From assembly GCF_027594865.1 (NCBI RefSeq), contig NZ_CP089391.1, positions 496,001 through 560,000 on the forward strand: a stretch of 64,000 nt of DNA, in the 5' to 3' direction. Below, piece by piece: positions 35,998 through 46,905 of the stretch; within the stretch, counting starts at the first letter, position 1, and each line of letters begins with the position of its first letter. The notes below the pieces were generated by a model. That model worked only from the letters and a program-made list of their open reading frames with translations. It was not told the DNA's origin and made no database searches. This DNA is from Bradyrhizobium xenonodulans (GTDB taxonomy: Bacteria > Pseudomonadota > Alphaproteobacteria > Rhizobiales > Xanthobacteraceae). A program made the translations under genes and the position numbers.

Positions 35998-36137
35998 GTT
36001 TTTGTTTCCTCGGATCCGAGGCGCTGTTGCCGATGGTCGGCAAGCGCCAAGGCGTTCCTCTGTGGGGCGAGTTAATTGGCTGATTAACTTTTCTCGCCTT
36101 CACGTCAGCGAGGCAAGCGGTTTTCATGCCGCATGGC

Positions 36138-36171
36138 CAAAATAAGAACGGCGCGCACCGAAGTGCGCGCC
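36138..36171 (-). terminator. Intrinsic terminator of the CoxSLM-type operon
   Basis: A 9-bp perfect stem (GGCGCGCAC/GTGCGCGCC) with a CGAA loop, followed on the minus strand by a T-rich stretch (GTTCTTATTTT). It lies 26 bases after the stop of the medium subunit gene. Confidence 0.75.
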
Positions 36172-36196
36172 GCGGAAAATTTGCGTCGAGGCGCTA

Positions 36197-36997
36197 TCAG
36201 CCGGCAGCGGCCACCGCGCGCTGCGCCATCACCTTGACGAGGTTGGCGCGGTACTCCGCCGTGCCGTGGATGTCGGCGAGCAGATTGCTCGCCGAAATCG
36301 TCACGCTGTCGATTGCCGACGGCGACCAGTTCGCCTTCAGCGCGGCTTCGATGGCCGGGACCCGCATCACGCCGCTCTGCGAGGCGCCGGTCGCAGCCAC
36401 CCGGACTTCGCCCGACTTCGTCTTTGCGACGAACACGCCGGTGAGTGCGAAGCGCGAGGCCGGGTGACGCATCTTCTCGTATCCGGCCTTTTCCGGAACC
36501 GGGAACGATACCGCCGTGATGATCTCGCCGTCTTCGAGTGCCGTCGTGAACAGGCCCTGGAAGAAATCCTCCGCCGAGATCGACCGCTTGTTGGTCTTCA
36601 CCGTGGCGCCGAGCGCGAGCAGCGCGGCGGGATAATCCGCGGCTGGATCGTTGTTGGCGATCGAGCCGCCGATCGTGCCGCGATAGCGCACGGCGGGATC
36701 GCCGAGCACCGAGGTGAGATGGGCAATCGCGGGGATCGCCTTCTTCACATCGGCGTTCTGCATGATGTCGTAATAGGTCGTGGCGGCCTTGATAGTCAGC
36801 ACGTCGCCCGAGAGCTCGACGCCCTGAAGCTCCTTGATCTTGCCGAGGTCGATCACGTCAGAGGGGCTCGCGAGCCGCTGCTTCATGACCGGTAGCAGCG
36901 TCTGGCCGCCTGCAAGGAATTTCGCCTCGCTGCTCTTGCCGAACAGGGCGGCGGCCTCGTCGACCGAGGAGGCGCGATGATAAGTGGTCTGATACAT
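36197..36997 (-). CDS. Xanthine dehydrogenase/CO dehydrogenase family FAD subunit (CoxM-like)
   Basis: The 266-residue medium subunit of a molybdenum hydroxylase carries the FAD-binding motifs (AKFLAGGQTLLPVMKQRL, near 30-50; YRGTIGGSIANNDPAADYPAALLALGATV, near 100-130). It passes electrons from the iron-sulfur subunit to the acceptor. The start at MYQTTYHR has GGGAGCG upstream and lies 14 bases after the large-subunit stop. It is the last gene of a three-gene minus-strand operon (small, large, medium). Confidence 0.9.
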   Translation of the reverse strand: MYQTTYHRASSVDEAAALFGKSSEAKFLAGGQTLLPVMKQRLASPSDVIDLGKIKELQGVELSGDVLTIKAATTYYDIMQNADVKKAIPAIAHLTSVLGDPAVRYRGTIGGSIANNDPAADYPAALLALGATVKTNKRSISAEDFFQGLFTTALEDGEIITAVSFPVPEKAGYEKMRHPASRFALTGVFVAKTKSGEVRVAATGASQSGVMRVPAIEAALKANWSPSAIDSVTISASNLLADIHGTAEYRANLVKVMAQRAVAAAG

Positions 36998-37011
36998 CTT
37001 GCTCGCTCCCT

Positions 37012-39354
<2,343 letters not shown>

Positions 39355-39439
39355 GTCTGGTCCTCCCGACCGGAAACTTGTTTTGACCGCGCTTTCCCTC
39401 GAAAGCGGCAGCGGTGGTTCTTGTTTCGAGGCGTGCCGC

Positions 39440-39925
<486 letters not shown>

Positions 39926-40369
39926 GTGGAGTCCTCCCGTATGTTTGTAATTATTCCAATTAGAGACAGCGCAAGCAGAACTTTGCAACTGGCATTTTGA
40001 TGATCTCGCGTCATGGAAAGGTCATCGTGGCGGCCATCACCGGCGCGCGATCGAGTCATGATGGTTCGGGCCGCCGCCAGCCCGTGGCGCGACCTGCAAT
40101 GTGGGTCTGAAAGATCTGCATCGCGCCCGCAGGCAATGTCACATCGTCGCTGTCGCGCGCCGCCTCCGTCTGCGGAGGTCAGCCCTGTCGCGCGTTGTCT
40201 CTCCCTGGATGATCTGTTCCTTGCCGCAAATTGGAGCACGCGCTCGCGTCCTTGTAATCGCGATCTTGGTAGTACGCGGTGAAAACGATAAATAACTGAT
40301 TTTGCTTGAGATTCTGGCCCGTGTCTCGAGCGCTGGGCGCCGCGGTCCGGCGCTCGCGCCTCGTCCATG
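39926..40369. other. Intergenic region without recognisable gene
   Basis: About 440 bp between the CoxSLM-like operon (minus) and the coxG remnant (plus). I see no convincing ORF, RNA or repeat. The operon's promoter should lie at its left end. Confidence 0.5.
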
Positions 40370-40627
40370 CGCCCCCGGTCCTTCCTGGCGATTGATCGAA
40401 GGCCGGTGGCCTCCGGCGGTTTTGCCAAGGGCGGCGCGAAAGTCGGGCTGGAGGAAGAATCGCCCGACGTGACCATCCTGCAGGACGAGACCGACGCGCA
40501 GATCGGCGGCAAGCTCGCACAGCCCGGCTCGCGATTGATCGATTCGACGTCGCGCAAACTCGCTGCGAACTTCTTCGAAAGTCTTGCCGCTTTGGTAGCG
40601 CCGTCATCGCGATGGACGCGCCGATGA
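40370..40627 (+). pseudogene. Fragment of a CoxG/SRPBCC-type gene
   Basis: The frame ending at 40627 reads GGFAKGGAKVGLEEESPDVT and continues QIGGKLAQPGSRLIDSTSRKLAANFFESL. This is the C-terminal half of CoxG, the SRPBCC-fold membrane-recruitment protein associated with Cox-type molybdenum hydroxylases. The N-terminal half, normally another 70-90 residues, is not found upstream in any frame, and the start of the frame is not a plausible gene start. It is read as a decayed partner of the neighbouring CoxSLM-like operon. Alternatively a truncated protein is still made. Confidence 0.6.
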
Positions 40628-40904
40628 TGTGCGCGAGGTCGAACGGAATCGTTGGACTGCAACACGGCATCGCCCGAATTCGATGGCGCGTTTCGAGCTG
40701 CAAAACGCGGCCAAGACGCGAGCGTCGACAACGAGATGCGCGACAAAACCCGGCAATGATTCGCACTACTACCTTCCGCCAATACTGAGCGCGAGAAGGC
40801 GATGCTGTAATTTCGATCGATGGTTCGCAGACAACTGCGCATCGCGGGCGCAGCGCGCTCGGGCGCCCAACATGGCGTGCACAACAACACCACGGAGGGA
40901 ATAC
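40628..40904 (+). other. Leader/promoter region of the PQQ alcohol dehydrogenase
   Basis: About 280 bp with no credible gene. It ends in GGAGGGA before the ATG at 40905. No promoter motif was recognised with confidence. Confidence 0.5.
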
Positions 40905-42620
40905 ATGACCTTTGGAACGAAGGGCTTTCTGGCCGGCATTTCGGTGGTTGCGATGCTGACCGCCGGCACGCTTGGCGTCAGCGCCAACGACTCGCTGATC
41001 AAGGCGCAATCCGATTCGAATCAATGGGCCGTTGCCGGCCACGACTACGGCAACACGCGCTTCAGCCCGCTGAAGCAGATCAATACCGAGAATGCAGGCA
41101 AACTGACGCTGGCCTATTCGTTCTCGCTGGCGTCGCTGCGCTCGAACGAGTCCTCGCCGATCGTCGTCGGCAACACGCTCTACGTCTCGAGCTCCTGGGG
41201 TCCGAAATACGTCTACGCGCTCGATGCCGCCACCGGCGCGCGCAAGTGGACCTGGGAACCCGAGATTCCCGATGACGTGCTGCAATATGCCTGCTGCGAC
41301 GTGAACAACCGCGGCGTCTCCTATGCCGACGGCAAGATCTTCGTCGGCCGTCTCGACGGCAAGCTGACGGCGCTCGATGCCGCGACCGGCAAGTCGCTGT
41401 GGACGGCGAAGGTGGTCGACTACAAGCAGGGCTCGGTCATCACCTCGCCGCCGCTCGTCGTGCGCGACAAGGTCATCACCGGCTTCGGCGGCGGCGAGTA
41501 CGGCGTGCGCGGCTCGCTCCAGGCCTTCGACATCAACACCGGCAAGCAGCTCTGGCAGATGTTCACCGTTCCCAGCCCGGACGAGCCCGGCGGCGATAGC
41601 TGGAAGGGCGATTCCGCCCAGCATGGCGGCGGCGCGGCCTGGCTGGTCGGCTCCTACGATCCCAAGACCGACACAGTCTATTGGGGCACCAGCAATCCCG
41701 GTCCGTGGAATACCGGCGTTCGCTCCACCGGCGACGGCAATTTCGGCAAGCTGACCAATCTCTACACCGCCTCAACGCTCGCGCTCGATCCCAACACCGG
41801 CAAGATCAAGTGGCACATCCAGACCACGCCGGCCGATGCCTGGGACTACGACGGCGTCAACGAGGCCGTGCTCGCGGATCTGAAGATCGGCGGCAGTACC
41901 GTTCCGGCGCTGATGAAGGCGGATCGCAACGGCTACTTCTTCGTCGCCAACCGCGAGACCGGCAAGGTGCTTTCGGCGGAGAAATACGTCTTCTCGAACT
42001 GGGCGAAGAAGTGGGACGTCAACACCATGCGCGCGGAGGAGGATCCCGACAAGCGTCCCGGACCGAACCATCCCGCCAAGGACATCTGTCCGAACCTGAT
42101 CGGCGGCAAGAACTGGCAGCCGATGTCGTTCAATCCGCAGACCGGGCTCGTCTACATCCCCTCGAACAACGTCTGCATGGATTGGTCGGTCTCCGATGTC
42201 GCCTATAAGCGCGGCGTGTTCTATCTCGGCGCCGAATTCCCGACCAAGGAGGGCCCCGGCGGCTTCCTAGGCGAGCTCGTGGCCTGGGATCCCGTCGCCC
42301 AGAAGAAGGTCTGGTCGATCAAGGAAGACCTGCCGTTCAATGGCGGCACGCTGACCACCGCCGGCGGTCTGGTGTTCGCCGGCAACATCCATGGCGACTT
42401 CCGCGCCATCGATGCGAAGTCCGGCAAGGTGCTCTGGAGCAAGAATCTCGGCTCCGGCATCGGCGCGGGCCCGGTGACCTACAGTGTCGACGGCAAGCAA
42501 TATGTCGCCATCGTCGTTGGCCGCACGGCCGCGCTGCCCGCGTTCCTGGGCGAGATCGGCAAGAAGATGACGGCCGCAGCTCCCGAGGGCGGGTCGCTCT
42601 TCGTGTTCTCGGTCCAGTGA
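40905..42620 (+). CDS. PQQ-dependent alcohol dehydrogenase, lanthanide type
   Basis: The 571-residue periplasmic quinoprotein has a signal peptide (1-28) and eight-bladed propeller repeats (for example YVYALDAATGARKWTWE, KLTALDAATGKSLW). Adjacent cysteines form the ring near PQQ (Cys130-Cys131). In the active site PADAWDYDG the catalytic base is Asp314, and Asp316 two residues on is the extra aspartate that marks lanthanide-dependent enzymes (XoxF, ExaF/PedH); calcium enzymes have Ala or Ser there. The length is slightly below XoxF. The substrate could be methanol, ethanol or other alcohols. It is followed by a strong terminator and the fused XoxJ-cytochrome gene. Confidence 0.9.
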   Translation: MTFGTKGFLAGISVVAMLTAGTLGVSANDSLIKAQSDSNQWAVAGHDYGNTRFSPLKQINTENAGKLTLAYSFSLASLRSNESSPIVVGNTLYVSSSWGPKYVYALDAATGARKWTWEPEIPDDVLQYACCDVNNRGVSYADGKIFVGRLDGKLTALDAATGKSLWTAKVVDYKQGSVITSPPLVVRDKVITGFGGGEYGVRGSLQAFDINTGKQLWQMFTVPSPDEPGGDSWKGDSAQHGGGAAWLVGSYDPKTDTVYWGTSNPGPWNTGVRSTGDGNFGKLTNLYTASTLALDPNTGKIKWHIQTTPADAWDYDGVNEAVLADLKIGGSTVPALMKADRNGYFFVANRETGKVLSAEKYVFSNWAKKWDVNTMRAEEDPDKRPGPNHPAKDICPNLIGGKNWQPMSFNPQTGLVYIPSNNVCMDWSVSDVAYKRGVFYLGAEFPTKEGPGGFLGELVAWDPVAQKKVWSIKEDLPFNGGTLTTAGGLVFAGNIHGDFRAIDAKSGKVLWSKNLGSGIGAGPVTYSVDGKQYVAIVVGRTAALPAFLGEIGKKMTAAAPEGGSLFVFSVQ

Positions 42621-42625
42621 CCACT

Positions 42626-42668
42626 CGCGCGCGTATCCCGGAGGTGACGGGATACGCGCGCGTTCTTT
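42626..42668 (+). terminator. Strong hairpin terminator after the PQQ dehydrogenase
   Basis: A perfect 15-bp stem (CGCGCGCGTATCCCG and its complement, 42626-42640 and 42648-42662) with a 7-base loop, followed by TTCTTT. It should attenuate transcription into the XoxJ-cytochrome gene. Confidence 0.8.
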
Positions 42669-42746
42669 GAAATTGCGCGGTTGCGGCATCGGCCGGATTC
42701 CATGCCGCAACGCCGGTCAACGATCTACAGATCACGGGAGATGAGG

Positions 42747-43937
42747 ATGCGTCCGAACAGTCTTGGAAGCGGCAAGGGCCGAAATCGCATCGTCGGCGGG
42801 CTCCTCGCATGGGCTGCCGTGGCCGCGACGATCGCACCCACCGCAACGGCGCGCGCAGACGATGCGAAGCCGTTCCGTCTCTGCGCAGATCCGACCAATC
42901 TGCCGTTCTCGAGCGATAGTCCGTCGCAGCCGGGCTTCTACGTCGAGATCGGCCGGGCGCTGGCGCAGGCGCTCGGCGAACCGATCGCTTACGACTGGTA
43001 CAAGTCCTATTTCGGCAAGCGCACGGTGCGTGTCACGCTGCTGGGAAAGCAGTGCGACGCCATGATCGGCTTGCCGCGCTCCGAGGATTTCATGGGACCG
43101 GCCGTGATCTTCTCGAATAGCTTTGCGAAGGAAGGCTACGCCCTGGTCGCGGCCAGGGGGCTGGCGCTCGGCGGCGTCGACGACCTCAAGGGCAGGCGCG
43201 TCGCCGTCCAGTACGCCAGCACGCCGCAAAACCTTCTTGCGACGCGCGACGACATTCAGAAGGTGACGGTGCTGTCGCCCGAGGAGGGCATGCAGGCGCT
43301 CGACCAGGGCAAGGCCGACGTCGCCTTCATCTGGGGGCCCGTCGCCGGCTGGCTGAACAAGACCGCCTACAATGACCGCTATCAAATCCAGCTCACCGAA
43401 GGCGAAGGCTTGTCGTGGGATGCCGCCATCGGCTTCGCGAAGACCTCGGCGGAGCTGCGCGATCGCGTCGATGCGATCCTGCCGCAGCTCCAGGGCACGA
43501 TCGCCGGTCTTGCGGTGAAATACGGTTTGCCGGCCGGGCAGCCGGTTCGCTTCGGCGCGGCCCAGGCCGTGCCGGCGGGAACGACGACCGGAACCGGGCC
43601 CGGGGCGAGCGTGGTGCAGGTGGCAAATGGGGTGGCGACCGAGGCCAAGGGCGACGCATCCGCGCTGAACGCGGCAACCGTCGGCGCCGGCAAGGAGATC
43701 TTCAACGGGACCTGCGCACATTGCCATGGCCCCGACGCCATCCAGAGCGAGCGGAAGATCGACCTGCGCCTGTTGCGCCACCGCTACGGCGACGACATGC
43801 GCGATACGTTCTGGAAGACCGTGCACGACGGACGGCCCGCCAAGGGCATGCCGGCCTGGAGCGAGGTCTTCACCGACGAGCAGTTCGACAGCATCTATTC
43901 GTTCCTGCTGACGGTTCAGGCGGAATCGAACGATTGA
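42747..43937 (+). CDS. XoxJ-like periplasmic binding domain fused to cytochrome c
   Basis: The 396-residue protein starts at the ATG 6 bases after GGGAG. A signal sequence (to about residue 37) is followed by a solute-binding-protein domain at about 40-265: FRLCADPTNLPFSSD, GFYVEIGRALAQALGE, CDAMIGLPRS. This is the pattern of quinoprotein-dehydrogenase-associated XoxJ/MoxJ proteins. After a Gly/Ala linker comes a class I cytochrome c at about 312-396 with the haem site CAHCH (Cys323, Cys326, His327) and axial Met in GMPAW. In xox operons XoxJ and the electron acceptor XoxG are separate; here one polypeptide could dock to the dehydrogenase and take its electrons. Confidence 0.8.
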   Translation: MRPNSLGSGKGRNRIVGGLLAWAAVAATIAPTATARADDAKPFRLCADPTNLPFSSDSPSQPGFYVEIGRALAQALGEPIAYDWYKSYFGKRTVRVTLLGKQCDAMIGLPRSEDFMGPAVIFSNSFAKEGYALVAARGLALGGVDDLKGRRVAVQYASTPQNLLATRDDIQKVTVLSPEEGMQALDQGKADVAFIWGPVAGWLNKTAYNDRYQIQLTEGEGLSWDAAIGFAKTSAELRDRVDAILPQLQGTIAGLAVKYGLPAGQPVRFGAAQAVPAGTTTGTGPGASVVQVANGVATEAKGDASALNAATVGAGKEIFNGTCAHCHGPDAIQSERKIDLRLLRHRYGDDMRDTFWKTVHDGRPAKGMPAWSEVFTDEQFDSIYSFLLTVQAESND

Positions 43938-44059
43938 TCGGTCTTGACCGGACGGGTTCGGGAAGATGTGCTAGCGTCCATCCGGCATCCTCCCGACACC
44001 GGACCGGCGCGGGATGGATGCGCTGCCACCCCTCGCGCGGTGGAATTCTGGAAGGCGCC

Positions 44060-44746
44060 ATGGCCAGCTTCCTGATCATCGACGATCACCCGCTGTTTCG
44101 CGAAGCGCTCGGCAATGCGGTGCGGCTGGCCTTGCCCGAGGCCCGCATTCTCGAGGCGATGTCGATCGAGGATGCCCTGCACATCCTGTCGGTCGAGCAG
44201 GGAATCGACCTCGCGCTGCTCGATCTCTCGCTGCCGGACGCGACCGGCTTCTCCGGTTTTCTCCGCCTGCGCGAAACCTATCCGCGCCTGCCCGTCGCCA
44301 TCGTGTCGAGCGAGGAGGACCAGCATGTGGTCCGCGAGGCGCTGGCGCTCGGCGCAGCCGGCTATCTCCCGAAGTCGACGTCGAAACGCGAGCTGGCCCT
44401 GTCTATCGAGGGTGTGCTCGCCGGCTCGATATCGGTCCCGAGGGATTTCGTGGCGGCGCCGCAGCGGCGACGGGCCGAGACCAGCAAGGCCCTCGAGGTC
44501 AAGCTGCGCGAGCTCACGCCGCAGCAGCTTCGCGTGCTGGACCTGCTTCGCCGCGGCTATCCGAACCGGCAGATCGCGCAGGAGCTCCAGCTCGCCGAAT
44601 CCACGGTGAAGGCGCATATCACCGAGATCCTGCGCAAGCTCGGGCTGTTCAGCCGCAACAAGGCGATCATCGAGATCGGCAAGATGGAGCTGCCCGATCC
44701 CAGGAGCCGGCCCTTTGCGAGGGCCGAGCGCGGGAGGCCGCAGTGA
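44060..44746 (+). CDS. LuxR/NarL-type response regulator, first of a tandem pair
   Basis: From the ATG with GGAAGG upstream this is 228 residues. The receiver domain (about 1-120) has the acidic pocket (LIIDDHPLF) and phospho-acceptor Asp (LALLDLSLPD), Ser switch (VSSEED) and Lys (LPKSTSK). The LuxR DNA-binding domain lies at about 150-215 (LTPQQLRVLDLLRRGYPNRQIAQELQLAESTVKAHITEILRKL). The frame is open far upstream but inside the previous gene, so that part is ignored. It is probably paired with the hybrid kinase at 45547 and regulates the alcohol oxidation genes, as NarL-type regulators do in Pseudomonas ethanol oxidation (inference). Confidence 0.9.
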   Translation: MASFLIIDDHPLFREALGNAVRLALPEARILEAMSIEDALHILSVEQGIDLALLDLSLPDATGFSGFLRLRETYPRLPVAIVSSEEDQHVVREALALGAAGYLPKSTSKRELALSIEGVLAGSISVPRDFVAAPQRRRAETSKALEVKLRELTPQQLRVLDLLRRGYPNRQIAQELQLAESTVKAHITEILRKLGLFSRNKAIIEIGKMELPDPRSRPFARAERGRPQ

Positions 44747-44849
44747 TCCGCGCCTTCGCCCGTTTGATCTGGATCAATCCGGCCCGGGCCGGTTGATACA
44801 TCCTCGCATGACGTCGAACCCGGCAGCGATTTGGAATGGCTCACGCGCG

Positions 44850-45536
44850 ATGCGATTTCTGATTGTCGAAGACCACCCGCTGTTTCGCGAGGCGCTCGAA
44901 GGGGCCCTGCAAATGGCGGCGCCGGATGCCGACATGCTGGAGGCGACGTCGATCGACGGCGCGCTCGAGCAATTGTCCGCAAGCGCCGAGTTCGATCTCG
45001 TCCTGCTCGATCTCTCGATGCCGGGCACCACCGGCCTCTCGGGCATCGTTCGCATCCGCAAGGCGTTCCCGAAGGTTCCCGTCGTCATCGTGTCGGGGCA
45101 TCAGGACCCGCAGATCATCTCGGGCGCCTTGTCGCTCGGCGTGTCCGGTTACATCCTCAAATCCTCATCCAAGCAGGAGCTTGCCCAGTCGCTCGGCGAG
45201 GCGTTGCGCGGCTCGGTCTGTGTGCCCCATGCCTATCGTGCACTCCGGCCGCAGCGGGCCGCAGGTCCTGCCCGTGAGCTGCTGAAGCGCCTGCATGATC
45301 TCACGCCGCAGCAATTGCGCGTCCTCGAAATGCTCAAGCGCGGCCTGCAGAACAAGCAGATCGCTTATGAACTGAAGATTTCCGAGACCACCGTGAAGGT
45401 TCACGTCTCGGACATCCTGCGCAAATTGAATGTGTTGAGCCGCACCAAGGCGATCGTCGAAATGTCGCGGATCGATTTTGCGACGCTGGCGGGAGCAGGG
45501 ACGCGGACGAAGCACGATCGCGCGCAGTCCGAATAG
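44850..45536 (+). CDS. LuxR/NarL-type response regulator, second of a tandem pair
   Basis: Starting at MRFLIVEDHPLFREAL this is also exactly 228 residues and shares the whole architecture with its upstream neighbour, so the pair arose by duplication. The phospho-acceptor is in LVLLDLSMPG, the switch residues are VSGHQD and LKSSSK, and the DNA-binding domain is LTPQQLRVLEMLKRGLQNKQIAYELKISETTVKVHVSDILRKL. The recognition helix differs at several places (AESTVKAHITE versus SETTVKVHVSD), so target sites may differ. An alternative ATG 14 codons upstream lacks a ribosome site. It converges on the hybrid kinase gene with a 10-bp gap. Confidence 0.9.
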   Translation: MRFLIVEDHPLFREALEGALQMAAPDADMLEATSIDGALEQLSASAEFDLVLLDLSMPGTTGLSGIVRIRKAFPKVPVVIVSGHQDPQIISGALSLGVSGYILKSSSKQELAQSLGEALRGSVCVPHAYRALRPQRAAGPARELLKRLHDLTPQQLRVLEMLKRGLQNKQIAYELKISETTVKVHVSDILRKLNVLSRTKAIVEMSRIDFATLAGAGTRTKHDRAQSE

Positions 45537-45546
45537 TCACCGCGGC

Positions 45547-46905
45547 TCAAGCCAGCAGGAACGACAGCAGCGCGCGCATTTCGGCCGGCTTGATCGGCTT
45601 CTTCAACACCTCGAGCCCATGGAGGCTCGCTTCCTTGGCGGCATTGTCGGAATAGTCGGCGGTGATGATCATCGCGGGCACGTCCAGCTTGAGCTGCTGC
45701 CGGATGTCGGCGACGGCCGCCAGTCCACTCTCGCCGTGGTCGAGATGCAGATCGGCGATGACGGCGTCGGGCGCGCCGCCCAGCTCGCTGAGGCGCAGTA
45801 GCGCGTCCGAGGCCGATCGCGTGATCGCGACGTCGCAGCCCCACCCTTCCAGCAGGGCGGCCATGGCCTCGGAGCCGGACGGATCGTTCTCGACCAGCAG
45901 GATCTTGGCGCCTTCGAGCCCGCCATATTGCCGTTCGGCGAGCTTGGCCTCCTGCACCTCGTCGCCGACATCGGCGAGGTCGGCCGGTTCGAGCTCCAGG
46001 GTGAACGTCGATCCTTTGCCGATCTGCGACGACAATCGCACCCCGTGTCCGAGCACGGTTGCGAAGCGGCGAACGATAGAGAGACCGAGGCCAAACCCGG
46101 CCTGGTCGGTTGCGCTGACTTCGCCACGCTGGAATTCGCGAAAGATCGCTTCCTGCTGCGCCTGCGCAATCCCCGGCCCGGTATCGGAGACCTGGACGCA
46201 GATGCGGTTGTTTCGGCGCCGGCACCCCATCACGATGCCGCCGCTGCGGGTGTAGCGGATGGCATTGGCAAGCAGATTTTGCAGGATACGCCGGAGCATC
46301 ATGGCGTCCGACGATACCGCCACCGGCGACGTGCGGATGCGCAAGGAGAGGCCTTGCCGCGCGGCAATCGGCGCGAATTCGTCGCGGAGCTGCTCGAACA
46401 CCGGGGCGAGCGCCAGGGGACGCACGTCGGGCCGGAGCGCCCCGGCGTCGAGCTTTGCGATCTCGAGCAGCGACCGCAGCATGTCCTCGAGCGTCACCAG
46501 CGACCGGTCAACCTGATCGATCAGCAAGCCCGCCTCCTGCGATTCCATCATCTCGGTCAGCGCCGACAGCGTCAGGCGGGCCGCATTCAACGGCTGCAAC
46601 AGGTCGTGAGTGACCGAGATCAGCACCGATGATTTGAGCGAGCTCGCGGCCTCGGCCTGCTGCTTGGCGCGGTAAAGATCCTCATTGGCGCGTTCGATCG
46701 AATGCAGCACCTCGCGCAGCTGGTGCGTCCGGTCCCGAACCTGACGGTCGAGCGCGATGGCCGTCTCGAATAGCGAAAAGGCGTTGAACTGCTGGTCCAT
46801 CGAACGCTCGACGCGGGACATCAGCGCCGCGTTGATCTTCTTCAGCTTCGCCGTTTCCCGCCGCAACTCTTCGACCGTTCCGGGATCCTGCCACACCTCC
46901 GTCAC
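45547..46905 (-). CDS. Soluble hybrid sensor histidine kinase (NahK/ErcS'-like)
   Basis: This 452-residue cytoplasmic kinase has no transmembrane segment. It has an N-terminal coiled coil (about 10-95), a dimerisation/phospho-acceptor region with His100 (SVTHDLLQPLNAARL), and an ATPase domain to about 310. The ATPase boxes are NLLANAIRYT, DTGPGI and GFGLGLSIVRRF. A C-terminal receiver lies at about 330-450 with Asp in AVIADLHLDHG and Lys in LKKPIK. It starts at GTG, overlapping the FIST gene stop (GTGA), so the pair is translationally coupled. FIST input plus this type of kinase recalls Erc/Erd regulators of Pseudomonas ethanol oxidation, fitting the PQQ dehydrogenase nearby (inference). Confidence 0.9.
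   Translation of the reverse strand: MTEVWQDPGTVEELRRETAKLKKINAALMSRVERSMDQQFNAFSLFETAIALDRQVRDRTHQLREVLHSIERANEDLYRAKQQAEAASSLKSSVLISVTHDLLQPLNAARLTLSALTEMMESQEAGLLIDQVDRSLVTLEDMLRSLLEIAKLDAGALRPDVRPLALAPVFEQLRDEFAPIAARQGLSLRIRTSPVAVSSDAMMLRRILQNLLANAIRYTRSGGIVMGCRRRNNRICVQVSDTGPGIAQAQQEAIFREFQRGEVSATDQAGFGLGLSIVRRFATVLGHGVRLSSQIGKGSTFTLELEPADLADVGDEVQEAKLAERQYGGLEGAKILLVENDPSGSEAMAALLEGWGCDVAITRSASDALLRLSELGGAPDAVIADLHLDHGESGLAAVADIRQQLKLDVPAMIITADYSDNAAKEASLHGLEVLKKPIKPAEMRALLSFLLA

Noticed and set aside
40179..41624. 481-residue open frame antisense to the PQQ dehydrogenase
   Set aside because: It covers the dehydrogenase and the coxG fragment, with no recognisable domain; the plus-strand protein is certain.
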